DNA of 64,000 nt. Source: Bradyrhizobium ivorense. Lineage in GTDB: Bacteria > Pseudomonadota > Alphaproteobacteria > Rhizobiales > Xanthobacteraceae. Each line of letters starts with the position of its first letter. Within the stretch, counting starts at the first letter, position 1. The stretch lies in contig NZ_CAADFC020000016.1 in assembly GCF_900696085.1 (NCBI RefSeq), positions 372,001 to 436,000 on the forward strand. Reading direction: 5' to 3'. A program made the position numbers and the translations under genes. Under the pieces are notes generated by a model, which searched no databases, had not been told where the DNA came from, and saw only the letters and a list, made by a program, of their open reading frames with translations. This document shows, piece after piece, positions 1 through 9,422 of this stretch.

Positions 1-77
1 AGCGTCGCCTTCTCGGCGGCAGGTATCGCAGCCGCCGGTGGCGCGACCGCGGGCTTGTCAGGTTGCGGCGGCGCCAT
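1..77 (-). CDS. N-terminal fragment of a Pro/Ala-rich protein (partial)
   Basis: An open frame on the minus strand begins with ATG at 77-75 and runs off the left edge. The visible 25 residues start MAPPQPDKPAV and are rich in Pro and Ala, which suits a disordered N-terminal tail. It would be divergent from the LOG gene. Nothing in these residues identifies a family, so no function is given, and the frame may be chance in such GC-rich DNA. Confidence 0.3.
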   Translation of the reverse strand, partial: MAPPQPDKPAVAPPAAAIPAAEKAT

Positions 78-289
78 CAGAAGCCCGCCCGCACCGGAAC
101 GGCGCGCCGGCCCGCCGCCACATCTTTTCCACTGTTTGCCATATTGCCCGTCATATAGATCGTTTGAATGCCGCGTACAGACTTGTGGCGAAAATTGTTC
201 GCGATTCGCGGGAATTTACGGGATTTTTCGGCTCACCATCCCCATATGAGAGTCTTGCGCGGTTTTCGCTGCAGTGCCACAAGGATCGC

Positions 290-910
290 ATGAAACAAAT
301 CAAGACCGACCAAATCAAGACTGTCTGTGTCTATTGCGGCTCCGGCCCCGGTAACAATCCCCGCTTCGTTGAGGCTGCCATTGCGCTCGGCAAGGCGTTT
401 GCCGAGAACAATGTCCGCCTGGTCTATGGCGGCGGGTCGGTCGGCCTGATGGGCGCGGTTGCAAGGTCCACGCTGGATCACGGCGGCTCGGTCACCGGCA
501 TCATTCCGGAATTCCTGCGGGCGCGCGAGAACGCGCTGACCACGGTGCAGGAGATGATCGTCACGCCCGACATGCATGAGCGCAAGCGGCTGATGTTCGA
601 GCGCTCGGACGCGTTCGTGGCGCTGCCCGGCGGCGTCGGCACGCTGGAGGAACTGGTCGAGCAGATGACCTGGCAGCAGCTCGGCCGTCATCACAAGCCG
701 ATCCTGCTCGCCAACATCGACAACTTCTGGGAGCCGCTGCTCTCGCTCTTGAGCCACATGCGCACGACCGAGTTCATCCGCGGCACGCTGGACGTCAACG
801 TGCTGATGGCCGACCGCGTCGACGAAATTTTGCCGAGGCTGCGTTCAGCGCTGGCGCGCACGCCGGAGGCCGCGAAGGAACTCGCGCCCGAAGTGGCGCG
901 ACGGCTCTGA
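290..910 (+). CDS. LOG family (TIGR00730) nucleotide 5'-monophosphate phosphoribohydrolase
   Basis: This 206-residue protein has the Rossmann-like LOG/lysine-decarboxylase-like fold. A glycine-rich YGGGSVGLMG segment lies near residues 46-55 and the diagnostic PGGxGTxxE motif at 113-120. LOG enzymes cleave the N-glycosidic bond of nucleoside monophosphates, including cytokinin ribotides. The ATG at 290 is preferred over an in-frame start at 38, because family members begin just before the VCVYCGS strand and the upstream 84 residues look non-coding. It is monocistronic here. In a plant-associated bacterium a role in cytokinin release is possible but unproven. Confidence 0.9.
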   Translation: MKQIKTDQIKTVCVYCGSGPGNNPRFVEAAIALGKAFAENNVRLVYGGGSVGLMGAVARSTLDHGGSVTGIIPEFLRARENALTTVQEMIVTPDMHERKRLMFERSDAFVALPGGVGTLEELVEQMTWQQLGRHHKPILLANIDNFWEPLLSLLSHMRTTEFIRGTLDVNVLMADRVDEILPRLRSALARTPEAAKELAPEVARRL

Positions 911-948
911 TCTTGGGTCTCTTAGGGCACGTTTCGTGCGATATCATC

Positions 949-1063
949 CCCGTCACCCTGAGGCGGCCGCTTGTTCAGCGGCCCTCGAAGGGTCGACGGC
1001 CCGGCTAGTGGCCGATTCATCCTTCGAGGCTCGCCGAAGAGGCGAGCACCTCAGGATGACGGG
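949..1063. repeat. Intergenic palindromic repeat with 15-bp arms
   Basis: The left arm cccgtcaccctgagg (949-963) is complementary to the right arm cctcaggatgacggg (1049-1063) at 14 of 15 positions. The interior contains further complementary blocks around ggcgagc. It lies between convergent genes and looks like one of the dispersed hairpin repeats of Bradyrhizobium intergenic DNA. A second copy of this type was not found in the window. Confidence 0.6.
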
Positions 1064-1086
1064 TGAGGCGCGCCGCCAAACTCACC

Positions 1087-1464
1087 TCACCCGCTCGGAA
1101 ACGTCACGGCCTCGATGCGGTTGCCGTCGGGGTCGAGGACAAAGGCTGCGTAGTAGCGCACACGGTCGTGCGGGCGCAGGCCCGGCGCGCCGTCGGAGCG
1201 GCCGCCCGAGCTAAGCGCCGCAGCATGGAAGGCATCGACCTCGGCCGTGGTCTTCGCGCGCAGGCAGATGTGCGTGCCGCTTTCGTGCGGTACCTGCGCC
1301 ATCGCGGCGCGCAGATTGATCCAGAATTCGGGATAGGCCTTGCCGAAGCCGATCGTCGCGGGACGCGTGACGAGGCGGCTCAAGCCGAGCGCGGCCAGCG
1401 CCGGTTCATAGAACCTCGCCGCGCGATCGAGATCGCGGACGCCGACGGAGACGTGGTCGATCAT
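1087..1464 (-). CDS. VOC (glyoxalase/bleomycin-resistance) family protein
   Basis: A 125-residue single-domain protein that begins MIDHVSVGVRDLDRAARFYE, the usual first beta-strand and helix of the vicinal-oxygen-chelate fold. It ends with the typical FVLDPDGNRIEAV strand, whose Glu is a usual metal ligand. The substrate is unknown. It lies downstream of cimA on the same strand, but a repeat separates them, so an operon is doubtful. Confidence 0.85.
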   Translation of the reverse strand: MIDHVSVGVRDLDRAARFYEPALAALGLSRLVTRPATIGFGKAYPEFWINLRAAMAQVPHESGTHICLRAKTTAEVDAFHAAALSSGGRSDGAPGLRPHDRVRYYAAFVLDPDGNRIEAVTFPSG

Positions 1465-1480
1465 GTGTCCCTCTCTTCCT

Positions 1481-1567
1481 CGTCATTGCGAGGAGCGAAG
1501 CGACGAAGCAATCCATACATCCGACCATGCGGAACGATGGAACGCTTCGCTTCGCTCGCAATGACGG
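1481..1567. repeat. REP-like palindromic element, copy 1
   Basis: The element opens with cgtcattgcgaggagcgaag and closes with the complementary cttcgctcgcaatgacg, giving a long hairpin. A clear relative is present at 11880-11965. It lies between the VOC gene and cimA and could act as a transcript-end hairpin. Confidence 0.75.
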
Positions 1568-1586
1568 CCGTGCGCCGTTTACCGCC

Positions 1587-3185
1587 TCACGCCGGCGCGC
1601 CTGACTTCACCAGCTTGTAGAATACCGAATCCATCAGCGCTTGGAACGAGGCGTCGATGATATTCGGCGAAACACCGACCGTGGTCCAGCTCTCGCCGGT
1701 CTCGTCCGCGCTCTCGATCAAGACGCGCGTGACCGCCTCGGTGCCGCCATTGAGGATACGCACGCGGTAGTCGATCAGCTTCAGGCCCTCGATGTACTTC
1801 TGGTACTTGCCGAGATCCTTGCGCAGCGCGACATCGAGCGCGTTGACCGGGCCGTTGCCTTCGGCGGCCGAGATCAGCCGCTCGCCGTCGACATCGACCT
1901 TCACCACCGCGAGCGCCACCGTGACGCGCTGGCCATTGGCGTTGTAGCGCTGCTCGACGTTGACGTCGAACTGCTCGACCTTGAAATACTCCGGCACCTT
2001 GCCGAGCGTGCGCCGCGCCAGCAGGTCGAACGAGGCATTGGCGGATTCATAGGCAAAACCCGCGGCCTCGCGCTCCTTCAGCTCCTCGACCAGGCGGGTC
2101 AGCCGCGGATCGCTCTTGTCATAGGCGATGCCGGCGCGGTCGAGCTCGGCCATCACGTTGGAGCGGCCGGCCTGATCCGACACCAGCACCTTGCGGTGGT
2201 TGCCGACCAATTCCGGCAGCACGTGCTCATAGGTCTGCGGATCCTTCAGCACCGCGGAGGCGTGGATGCCGGTCTTGGTGACGAAGGCGCTCTCGCCGAC
2301 ATAGGCGGCATGGCGATTGGGCGCGCGGTTCAACATGTCGTCGAGCGTGCGCGACACCTTCATCAAGGTCGCCATCTTCTCCGCGGTGACGCCGATCTCG
2401 AACTTTTCGGCGAATTCATTCTTCAGCCGCAAGGTCGGGATCAGCGAGCAGAGATTGGCGTTGCCGCAGCGCTCGCCGAGCCCGTTCAGCGTGCCCTGGA
2501 TCTGCCGCGCGCCGGCGCGCACCGCGGCCAGCGAATTGGCCACCGCCTGCTCGGTGTCGTTATGGGCATGAATGCCGAGATTGGCGCCCGGCACCTGCTT
2601 GGTCACGTCGTCGACGATGGTCTCGACCTCGTGCGGCATGGTGCCGCCATTGGTGTCGCACAGCACCACCCAGCGCGCGCCCGCGTCATAGGCCGCTTTC
2701 GCGCAGGCCAGCGCGTAGTCGCGGTTCTCCTTGTAGCCGTCGAAGAAGTGCTCGCAGTCGACCATGACTTCGCGGCCGAGCGCCTTTGCCGCGGCGACGC
2801 TGTCGCGGATCGATGCGAGATTTTCCTCGTTGGTCGTCTCCAGCGCGACGCGAACCTGGTAGGCGGAGGATTTGGCCACGAAGCAGATCGCATCCGCCTT
2901 GGCTTCGAGGATGCCGGCGAGGCCGGGATCGTTCGACGCCGAGCGGCCCGGCCGCCGCGTCATCCCGAAGGCGGTGAAGCGGGCATGACCGAAATCGGGC
3001 TTCTTGCTGAAAAACTCGCTGTCGGTCGGGTTGGCGCCGGGATAGCCGCCCTCGACATAGTCGATGCCGAGTTCGTCGAGCATCTTGGCGATGACCTGCT
3101 TGTCCTGCAGCGTGAAGTCGACGCCGTTGGTCTGCGCGCCGTCGCGCAGCGTGGTGTCGAACAGATAGAGGCGTTCGCGGCTCAT
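1587..3185 (-). CDS. cimA: Citramalate synthase
   Basis: A 532-residue member of the isopropylmalate synthase/homocitrate synthase superfamily. It starts MSRERLYLFDTTLRDGAQ with the metal-binding DTTLRDG motif, continues with a TIM barrel containing GIHAHNDTEQAVANS, and has a C-terminal LeuA-like allosteric domain. The enzyme condenses acetyl-CoA with pyruvate to (R)-citramalate, a threonine-independent route to isoleucine. The ATG at 3185 overlaps the stop of the upstream GNAT gene as ATGA, which fixes the start; a longer frame to 3254 only reads back into that gene. It is the last gene of the cysS-GNAT-cimA operon. Confidence 0.93.
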   Translation of the reverse strand: MSRERLYLFDTTLRDGAQTNGVDFTLQDKQVIAKMLDELGIDYVEGGYPGANPTDSEFFSKKPDFGHARFTAFGMTRRPGRSASNDPGLAGILEAKADAICFVAKSSAYQVRVALETTNEENLASIRDSVAAAKALGREVMVDCEHFFDGYKENRDYALACAKAAYDAGARWVVLCDTNGGTMPHEVETIVDDVTKQVPGANLGIHAHNDTEQAVANSLAAVRAGARQIQGTLNGLGERCGNANLCSLIPTLRLKNEFAEKFEIGVTAEKMATLMKVSRTLDDMLNRAPNRHAAYVGESAFVTKTGIHASAVLKDPQTYEHVLPELVGNHRKVLVSDQAGRSNVMAELDRAGIAYDKSDPRLTRLVEELKEREAAGFAYESANASFDLLARRTLGKVPEYFKVEQFDVNVEQRYNANGQRVTVALAVVKVDVDGERLISAAEGNGPVNALDVALRKDLGKYQKYIEGLKLIDYRVRILNGGTEAVTRVLIESADETGESWTTVGVSPNIIDASFQALMDSVFYKLVKSGAPA

Positions 3186-3694
3186 GCGTGGCCTCCCGGG
3201 GGCGAAGGCGCCACAGCATCGAGCGTCTTCTGCATCGTGGTGTTGGCGAGCCATTCGTCGCCGACGGTGACGGTGTTACGCTGCTGCGGGACGTAGCCGC
3301 GCTTGCGGAAGAAATCGAGCGCGGTGTCGCTGGCGTCGACCTTCAGCTTCTTGGCGCCGCGGGCGCCTGCGATCTTCTCCAGCGCCTCGCACAGCGCGGC
3401 ACCGACGCCCTGCCCCACCGCGCTCGGATGCACGTAGAGCATGTCGATCTGGTCGGTGCCTTTCAGCGAGGCGAATCCGACCGGCGATCCCTGCAGCGTT
3501 GCAATCAGCGTGAGCTGGCCGGCGAGCTTCTTGCCGAACGCAGCCTCATCCTCCGCAGCCTGCGCCCAGGCCTCCTGCTGCGCCTCGCTGTAGTCGTCGC
3601 CGGTCAGGTCCATGATCGAGGCCGCGAAGATCGCCGCCAGCAGCGGCGCATCCTCGGGCAGATAGGGGCGCAATGCGGGGGCGGAACGGCTCAT
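3182..3694 (-). CDS. GNAT family N-acetyltransferase
   Basis: A 170-residue acetyltransferase. The acetyl-CoA binding motif A is visible as MLYVHPSAVGQGVGAALCEA, followed by the FFRKRGYVPQ segment typical of the GNAT C-terminus. The acceptor substrate is not predictable. It shares ATGA overlaps with cysS upstream (3691-3694) and cimA downstream (3182-3185), so all three are probably made from one mRNA with translational coupling. Confidence 0.9.
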   Translation of the reverse strand: MSRSAPALRPYLPEDAPLLAAIFAASIMDLTGDDYSEAQQEAWAQAAEDEAAFGKKLAGQLTLIATLQGSPVGFASLKGTDQIDMLYVHPSAVGQGVGAALCEALEKIAGARGAKKLKVDASDTALDFFRKRGYVPQQRNTVTVGDEWLANTTMQKTLDAVAPSPPGGHA

Positions 3695-5091
3695 CGCGCA
3701 ACCTCCCAGGTGGTGCCTTCCTTGGAGTCCTTGATCACGACGCCCATCGCGGCGAGCTGGTCGCGGATGCGATCGGACTCCTTGAAGTCCTTTCGCGCCC
3801 GCGCCGCGGTGCGCTCGGCGATCAAGGCTTCGACGGCACTGGCATCGACGCCGCTCGCCTGCTGCTTGCGGCTCTTCCAGGCCGCAGCGCTCTCCGACAG
3901 GAAGCCGAGCATGCGGAGCGAGCCGGCAAGCTCCCTGCGGCTCGCTTCGCTGCTCGCCGACGCGTTGCGCAGGCCATGCAGCACGGCCATCGCCTGCGCC
4001 GTGTTGAGGTCGTCGGACAGCGCCTCGAGCATGGCCGGCGACGGCGCGCCGGGCTCGATGTCGGCCGCGACCGCATACCAGTCGTCGAGCGTCTTCGCGC
4101 TCTCCTCCGCGCTGCGCAAGGTCCAGTCGAGCGGCGAGCGATAGTGCGTCTTCAGCATCGCGAGTCGCAGCACCTCGCCCGGCCAATCGGCCAGGAGGTC
4201 GCGGATGGTGAAGAAGTTGCCGAGCGACTTCGACATCTTCTCGCTCTCGAGCTGGAGAAAGCCGTTGTGCATCCAGACGTTCGCCATGCGGTCGGAGTGG
4301 AACGCGCAGCAGGTTTGGGCGAGCTCGTTCTCATGGTGTGGAAACACCAGGTCGATGCCGCCGCCATGGATGTCGAACCTTTCGCCGAGATGCTTCCAGG
4401 CCATTGCCGAGCACTCGATGTGCCAGCCGGGCCGGCCCTCGACCGCGATGCCGGCCGGCGAAGGCCAGGACGGCTCGCCCGGCTTCGCCGGCTTCCACAA
4501 CACGAAGTCGGTGTTGTCGCGCTTGTAGGGCGCAACATCGACGCGGGCACCGGCGATCATCTCGTCGAGCGAGCGTTTTGACAGCGCGCCGTAGCGCGGC
4601 AGCACCGAATTCGCGGCGTTCATCGCTTGCGGCGAGAACAGCACGTGGTCCTCGGCGACATAGGCAAAGCCGCCGGCGATCAACTTCTCGATGATCGCGC
4701 GCATCTCCGGGATGTGCTCGGTGGCGCGCGGCTGCACCGTCGGCGGCAAGCAGCCCAGCGCGGTGACGTCGCCCTGGTACTGCTGGTAGGTCAGCTCGGT
4801 GACCTTGCGGATCGCCTCGTTGAGCGGCACGCCGGGATAGTCCCGCGCCGCGCGCTCGTTGATCTTGTCGTCGACGTCGGTGATGTTGCGGACATAGGTC
4901 ACGTGATCTTTGCCATAGCGATGGCGCAGCACGCGGAACAGCACGTCGAAGACAATGGCGGCGCGGCCGTTGCCGATATGGGCGAAGTCATAGACCGTCG
5001 GTCCGCAGGCATACATGCGGACGTTATTGGCATCGAGCGGCACGAACGGCCGCTTCTCCCGGGTCAACGTATCGTAAAGGCGCAGTTCCAT
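3691..5091 (-). CDS. cysS: Cysteine--tRNA ligase
   Basis: A 466-residue class I aminoacyl-tRNA synthetase that charges tRNA-Cys. The HIGH-type signature is HIGN at residues 38-41, zinc ligands include Cys29 and Cys227 (GWHIECSAM), and KMSKS is at 285-289. The length matches the family. It is the first gene of the cysS-GNAT-cimA operon, and its promoter should lie in the 5092-5385 region. Confidence 0.96.
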   Translation of the reverse strand: MELRLYDTLTREKRPFVPLDANNVRMYACGPTVYDFAHIGNGRAAIVFDVLFRVLRHRYGKDHVTYVRNITDVDDKINERAARDYPGVPLNEAIRKVTELTYQQYQGDVTALGCLPPTVQPRATEHIPEMRAIIEKLIAGGFAYVAEDHVLFSPQAMNAANSVLPRYGALSKRSLDEMIAGARVDVAPYKRDNTDFVLWKPAKPGEPSWPSPAGIAVEGRPGWHIECSAMAWKHLGERFDIHGGGIDLVFPHHENELAQTCCAFHSDRMANVWMHNGFLQLESEKMSKSLGNFFTIRDLLADWPGEVLRLAMLKTHYRSPLDWTLRSAEESAKTLDDWYAVAADIEPGAPSPAMLEALSDDLNTAQAMAVLHGLRNASASSEASRRELAGSLRMLGFLSESAAAWKSRKQQASGVDASAVEALIAERTAARARKDFKESDRIRDQLAAMGVVIKDSKEGTTWEVAR

Positions 5092-5385
5092 AGGCCCATC
5101 CCTTGCGGCCGGGCGTCCAATGATCTCATGTCGATTGAGAAAAGACGGCCTCAGCCAGCGAATCGCTAGCTAATAATCTCGCGGCAAATGCTGCAGATGG
5201 CGAGGTGACCGTTCATGGTTCCACCTCTCTCACGGCCCCTCCATGGCGTCAAGGGGCTGTTTTTGGCGGTTTTGCCCGCCGATCCGGGCAAGCAAGATCG
5301 CGCCAGCCCCTCATGGTTAATCATTATTAAGCATTTGGGCGTATCTGGTGGCCGTGCAGATTCTCTCGCATTTCATTGGTGCCCC

Positions 5386-5706
5386 ATGGGACGTTTTCAG
5401 GGACGTTTTTCAGCATTGATTGCCGGCGTATCCTTCCTCATCTCCTCGGCCGCGCTGGCCGACAGCCGCATCTTCATCATCGCCAACCAGGCCGACGGCT
5501 ACGGCATCGACCAGTGTTTGGCGCGCGGCGACAAATGCGGGGCATCGGCCGCCCGCGCCTACTGCCAGTCGCGCGAATTCGCTCAGGCCACTAGCTACCG
5601 CCGGGTCGATCCCGACGAGATCACCGGTGCGGTTCCGCACGCCGCGAACCAGAAGTGCCACGGCAATGTCTGCGGCGAATACGTCGCCATCACCTGCCAG
5701 CGCTGA
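5386..5706 (+). CDS. Small secreted cysteine-rich hypothetical protein
   Basis: The ATG at 5386 gives a 106-residue protein with a clear signal peptide (MGRFQGRFSALIAGVSFLIS then SAALADS). The mature part contains six cysteines, consistent with disulfides in the periplasm or outside the cell. Longer in-frame starts lack a signal peptide at the N-terminus and are less likely. I recognise no named family; similar short proteins are common as hypotheticals in Bradyrhizobium. Confidence 0.7.
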   Translation: MGRFQGRFSALIAGVSFLISSAALADSRIFIIANQADGYGIDQCLARGDKCGASAARAYCQSREFAQATSYRRVDPDEITGAVPHAANQKCHGNVCGEYVAITCQR

Positions 5707-5903
5707 GCTCATATCGACCGCACCGGAAATCAGCCGCGCCGCTCGCGGCGAATTCGCCTCAAGCGGCTGGTCAGGCCGGGCTTTTTGCCACACCGGTGCC
5801 CCGGAAACGACGTGACGCTGCCCAGAGAACAGGCTATTGCAGGGCAGCCTTGGCCGCGCGCTTCGGCGTTGATCGCCGCGCGGCGTCGTTTTAATGGCCG
5901 GAT

Positions 5904-7079
5904 ATGCCCAAGACCTCCTATCGTCGCTTCTCCCGCTGGCTCCTGAGCTGCGCCGTGCTGGCCGGCATCGCCCTGCCCGCCTCGTACGCCTTCGCGCAGC
6001 AGCAGATGAATCCGCCGGGCCCGCCCGGTCCGCCGCCGCAGCAGCAGGCGCAGCCCAATCCGCTGTGCAGCCGGCTCGAGGGGCAGCTGGCGACGATCGA
6101 CCGTGGCGGCGGCACCGGCGATCCGGCGCGTGACGAGCAGATCCGCCGCTACCAGGATGCCGCCACGCGGCAGCAGGGCGAGCTCGACCGCGTCACCGCG
6201 CAGGCCCGGCGCATGGGCTGCGACAGCTCCGGCTTCTTCTCGCTGTTCAACAACAACTCGGCGCAGTGCGGTCCGGTCAACAACCAGATCCAGCAGATGC
6301 GCGCCAATCTCGACCAGATGACCGCCAATCTCGAGCGGCTGCGCTCCGGAGGGCTCGGCGGTGCCGACCGCGAGAACCAGCGCCGCTCGGTCTTGACCGC
6401 GCTGGCGCAGAACAATTGCGGCCCGCAATACGCCGCCGCGGCGGCGCGCGGCCCCGGCAACTTCATTGAGAACCTGTTCGGCGGTGGCGGCAACAGCAAC
6501 AACCCGCTGCCGCCGCCCGGCGCCGATTATGCCGGGCAGTCCGGCACCTTCCGCACCGTCTGCGTCCGCACCTGCGACGGCGCCTACTTCCCGGTCTCGT
6601 TCGCGACCTCGCCGGCGCGCTTCCCCACCGACGAGCAGGTCTGCAAGGCGCAGTGCCCCGCCACCGAGGCGTCGCTGTACGCCTATCGCAACCCCGGCGA
6701 AGACATCAACCAGGCGGTGTCGATCAGCGGCCAGCCCTACACCTCGCTGCCCAACGCGTTCAAATACCGCACCGAGTTCAATCCCTCCTGCTCCTGCAAG
6801 CCGGCCGGCCAGAGCTGGGCCGAGGCGCTGAAGGCGGTCGACGACAAGGCCGCGGTCGAGCAGCAGGGCGACATCGTCGTCACCGAGGAGAGCGCGCGGA
6901 AGATGCAGCAGCGCGCCCAGGAGCGCGCGGCGAAATCAGCGCCCGCCGGCAGCAAGAAGGGCGCCCCCACAACGGCGCAACAGCAGCCCGCGGCGGAGAC
7001 GCCGCCTCCGGCTGCGCCCTCTGGCGGCGATGGCCAGATCCGCACGGTCGGACCGACCTTCATCCCGCCGAAGCAGTAG
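5904..7079 (+). CDS. DUF2865 domain-containing periplasmic protein
   Basis: A 391-residue exported protein with a signal peptide ending near ASYAFAQQ, followed by a Pro/Gln-rich linker. A coiled-coil-prone region lies at about residues 80-150. The DUF2865 core contains FRTVCVRTCDGAYFPVSF and FNPSCSCKPAGQSW. The C-terminus is a low-complexity Ala/Pro/Gln tail. The function of DUF2865 is unknown; the conserved Cys pairs suggest a disulfide-stabilised envelope protein. It is convergent with nadE, with almost no spacer. Confidence 0.85.
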   Translation: MPKTSYRRFSRWLLSCAVLAGIALPASYAFAQQQMNPPGPPGPPPQQQAQPNPLCSRLEGQLATIDRGGGTGDPARDEQIRRYQDAATRQQGELDRVTAQARRMGCDSSGFFSLFNNNSAQCGPVNNQIQQMRANLDQMTANLERLRSGGLGGADRENQRRSVLTALAQNNCGPQYAAAAARGPGNFIENLFGGGGNSNNPLPPPGADYAGQSGTFRTVCVRTCDGAYFPVSFATSPARFPTDEQVCKAQCPATEASLYAYRNPGEDINQAVSISGQPYTSLPNAFKYRTEFNPSCSCKPAGQSWAEALKAVDDKAAVEQQGDIVVTEESARKMQQRAQERAAKSAPAGSKKGAPTTAQQQPAAETPPPAAPSGGDGQIRTVGPTFIPPKQ

Positions 7080-7080
7080 C

Positions 7081-8832
7081 TCACCCTTCAAACGCCTCCG
7101 CCGACGCGCGCGAGGTGCGCGTCACCAGCATCTCGTCGGGCGCCGGCAAAACCTTGCCGAAATCGCGAAAGCGGTTGGTGATGGGATAGCGGCGGTCGCG
7201 GCCAAAATTTTTGCGCGTGACCTTGACGCCGGGCGCGGCCTGCCGCCGCTTGTATTCGGCGATGTTGAGCAGCCGATCGATGCGGGTCACGACGTCGCGG
7301 TCGAAGCCGGCGGCGATGATATCGGCCAGCGGCTCCTCGCGCTCGACCAGACGTTCGAGGATCGCATCCAGCATGTCGTAGGGCGGCAGCGAATCCTGGT
7401 CGGTCTGGTTCTCGCGCAACTCCGCGGTCGGCGGCCGCGTGATGATATTGGTCGGGATCACCTCGCCCGACGGCCCGAGCGCGCCGTCCGGCTTCCAGGA
7501 ATTGCGCAAGCTGGACAGCCGGAACACCTCGGTCTTGTAGATGTCCTTGATCGGGTTGAAGCCGCCGTTCATGTCGCCATAGAGCGTGGCGTAGCCGACC
7601 GACATTTCCGACTTGTTGCCCGTGGTCACCACCATGGCGCCGGTCTTGTTGGAGATCGCCATCAGCAGCGTGCCGCGGGCGCGCGCCTGCAAATTCTCCT
7701 CGGTGATGTCGCGCTCGAGGCCGGTGAACACCGGCGCCAGAATCCTCTCGAACCCGTTCACGGCATCGGCGATCGGCAGCACCTCGTAGCGGATGCCGAT
7801 CGCGGCCGCGAGCTTGGCGGCATCGTCGAGCGAGACCTGCGCGGTGTAGCGGAACGGCAGCATCACGCCGCGCACCTTGTCGGCGCCGAGCGCGTCGACT
7901 GCGATCGCGGCGCACAGCGCGGAATCGATGCCGCCGGAAATGCCGAGCAGCACGCCCGGAAAGCCGTTCTTGCTGACATAGTCGCGCAGGCCGAGCACGC
8001 AGGCGGCGTAGTCGGCCTTGTCGCCCTCGAGCTGCGGCGCGATCGGCCCGTTGCAGCGCCAGCCGTCCGCGGTCTTGCGCCAGAGCAGCGTCGTGATGTT
8101 CTCCTCGAATGCCGGCAGGTGCGCCGCCACCGAGAGATCGGCGTTCAGCGCGAACGAGGCGCCGTCGAAGATCAATTCGTCCTGGCCGCCGACCTCATTG
8201 AGATAAACCAACGGCAGCCCACTCTCGGTGACCCGCGCCACCACGATCGAGAGCCGGAGATCGGCCTTGTCGCGCGCATAGGGCGAGCCGTTCGGCACCA
8301 CCAGGATCTCGGCGCCGGTCTCGGCCAGGCACTCGACGACGTTCTCGTATTCCTCCGACTCCTCGAGCCAGATGTCCTCGCAGATCGGCACGCCGATGCG
8401 CACGCCGCGCACCGTCACCGGGCCCGGCGCCGGGCCGCGCGCGAACAGCCGCTTCTCGTCGAACACGCCGTAGTTCGGCAGATTGGCCTTGAAGCGCAGC
8501 GCGGCGATGCGGCCGCCGTCGAGCAGCGCGCAGGCATTGTAGAGCTTGTCGTCCTCGACCCAGGGCGTGCCGATCAGCATCGCCGGCCCGCCGTCGGCGG
8601 TCTCGCGCGCCAGCTGCTCGATCTCGGCCCGGCAGGCCGCCTGGAACGCCGGCTTCAGCACCAGATCCTCCGGCGGATAGCCGGCGATGAACAGTTCCGA
8701 GAGCACCACCAGATCGGCGCCGGCCGCTTTCGCCGTCTCGCGTGCGGCGCGCGCCTTGGCGGCGTTGCCGGTGACATCGCCGACCGTCGGGTTGAGCTGC
8801 GCCAGGGTGATCTTGATCTGTTGTTCGCTCAT
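7081..8832 (-). CDS. nadE: Glutamine-dependent NAD+ synthetase
   Basis: A 583-residue two-domain enzyme. The N-terminal nitrilase-like glutaminase domain carries the Glu of SELFIAGYPPEDL and the nucleophile Cys of PICEDIW. The C-terminal ATP-pyrophosphatase domain has the SGGIDSAL loop. It converts deamido-NAD+ to NAD+ using ammonia channelled from glutamine. The start at 8832 (MSEQQIKITLAQLNP) matches family members; an upstream extension to 8916 has no family similarity. Confidence 0.94.
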   Translation of the reverse strand: MSEQQIKITLAQLNPTVGDVTGNAAKARAARETAKAAGADLVVLSELFIAGYPPEDLVLKPAFQAACRAEIEQLARETADGGPAMLIGTPWVEDDKLYNACALLDGGRIAALRFKANLPNYGVFDEKRLFARGPAPGPVTVRGVRIGVPICEDIWLEESEEYENVVECLAETGAEILVVPNGSPYARDKADLRLSIVVARVTESGLPLVYLNEVGGQDELIFDGASFALNADLSVAAHLPAFEENITTLLWRKTADGWRCNGPIAPQLEGDKADYAACVLGLRDYVSKNGFPGVLLGISGGIDSALCAAIAVDALGADKVRGVMLPFRYTAQVSLDDAAKLAAAIGIRYEVLPIADAVNGFERILAPVFTGLERDITEENLQARARGTLLMAISNKTGAMVVTTGNKSEMSVGYATLYGDMNGGFNPIKDIYKTEVFRLSSLRNSWKPDGALGPSGEVIPTNIITRPPTAELRENQTDQDSLPPYDMLDAILERLVEREEPLADIIAAGFDRDVVTRIDRLLNIAEYKRRQAAPGVKVTRKNFGRDRRYPITNRFRDFGKVLPAPDEMLVTRTSRASAEAFEG

Positions 8833-9053
8833 AACCTTATGTTGTCCTTCGCAACCGCAAACTTCAATCGCCTTCCGGTCATGGTGCGATTGCAGAAATC
8901 GCCCGGGGAGCGTCAAGGTACGAGCTCTGCTCTGGGATCATCGCCGAGTTTTGGCCAAGTTTGGTCGTCCGGACAGGCGATCGGCGGCGAACATCGGGAT
9001 TACCACCCTTGGTACTCCCCTTTGCCCGGCGCCATCGCGTCGGCCGCTGCACG

Positions 9054-9407
9054 TCAGAACGCCCCCATGCGTTCGGCGACGGCGAACAGCCAGAACAGCC
9101 CGGCCATCACCAACGCGACGCCGACCGCGGCCGAGCCCATGTCCTTGACCCGCCCAATCTGCGGGTCGTGATCCATGGTGAGGCGGTCGGCGAGCTTCTC
9201 GATCGCGGTGTTGAGCAGTTCGATCACCAGCACCAGCACCACGGTCGCGACCAGCTCGACCCGGCGCATCACGGTGGCGCCGGCCAGCCAGGCCAGCGGC
9301 ACCGACAGCACCAGCGCCACCACCTCCTCGCGGATGGCCTGCTCCGAGCGGAGGGCGAACGCCAGTCCGTTGCGCGAGTTGATGGTGGCCCGCCAGAACC
9401 TCAGCAA
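9054..9407 (-). CDS. dgkA: Diacylglycerol kinase
   Basis: A 117-residue integral membrane protein with three hydrophobic segments. It has the N-terminal amphipathic helix (RATINSRNGLAFALRSEQAI) and the signature VIELLNTAIEKLADR, which holds the catalytic Glu and metal-binding residues. It recycles diacylglycerol to phosphatidate at the inner membrane. It lies 15 bp downstream of the DAHP synthase gene on the same strand, so the two may be co-transcribed although functionally unrelated. Confidence 0.92.
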   Translation of the reverse strand: MLRFWRATINSRNGLAFALRSEQAIREEVVALVLSVPLAWLAGATVMRRVELVATVVLVLVIELLNTAIEKLADRLTMDHDPQIGRVKDMGSAAVGVALVMAGLFWLFAVAERMGAF

Positions 9408-9422
9408 GTCACAGCCCCCAAA

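Noticed and set aside
5313..5333. A TTAA-TCATTA-TTAA motif resembling a CtrA box
   Set aside because: The spacer is six bases instead of seven and the terminal C is missing, so it does not meet the consensus.
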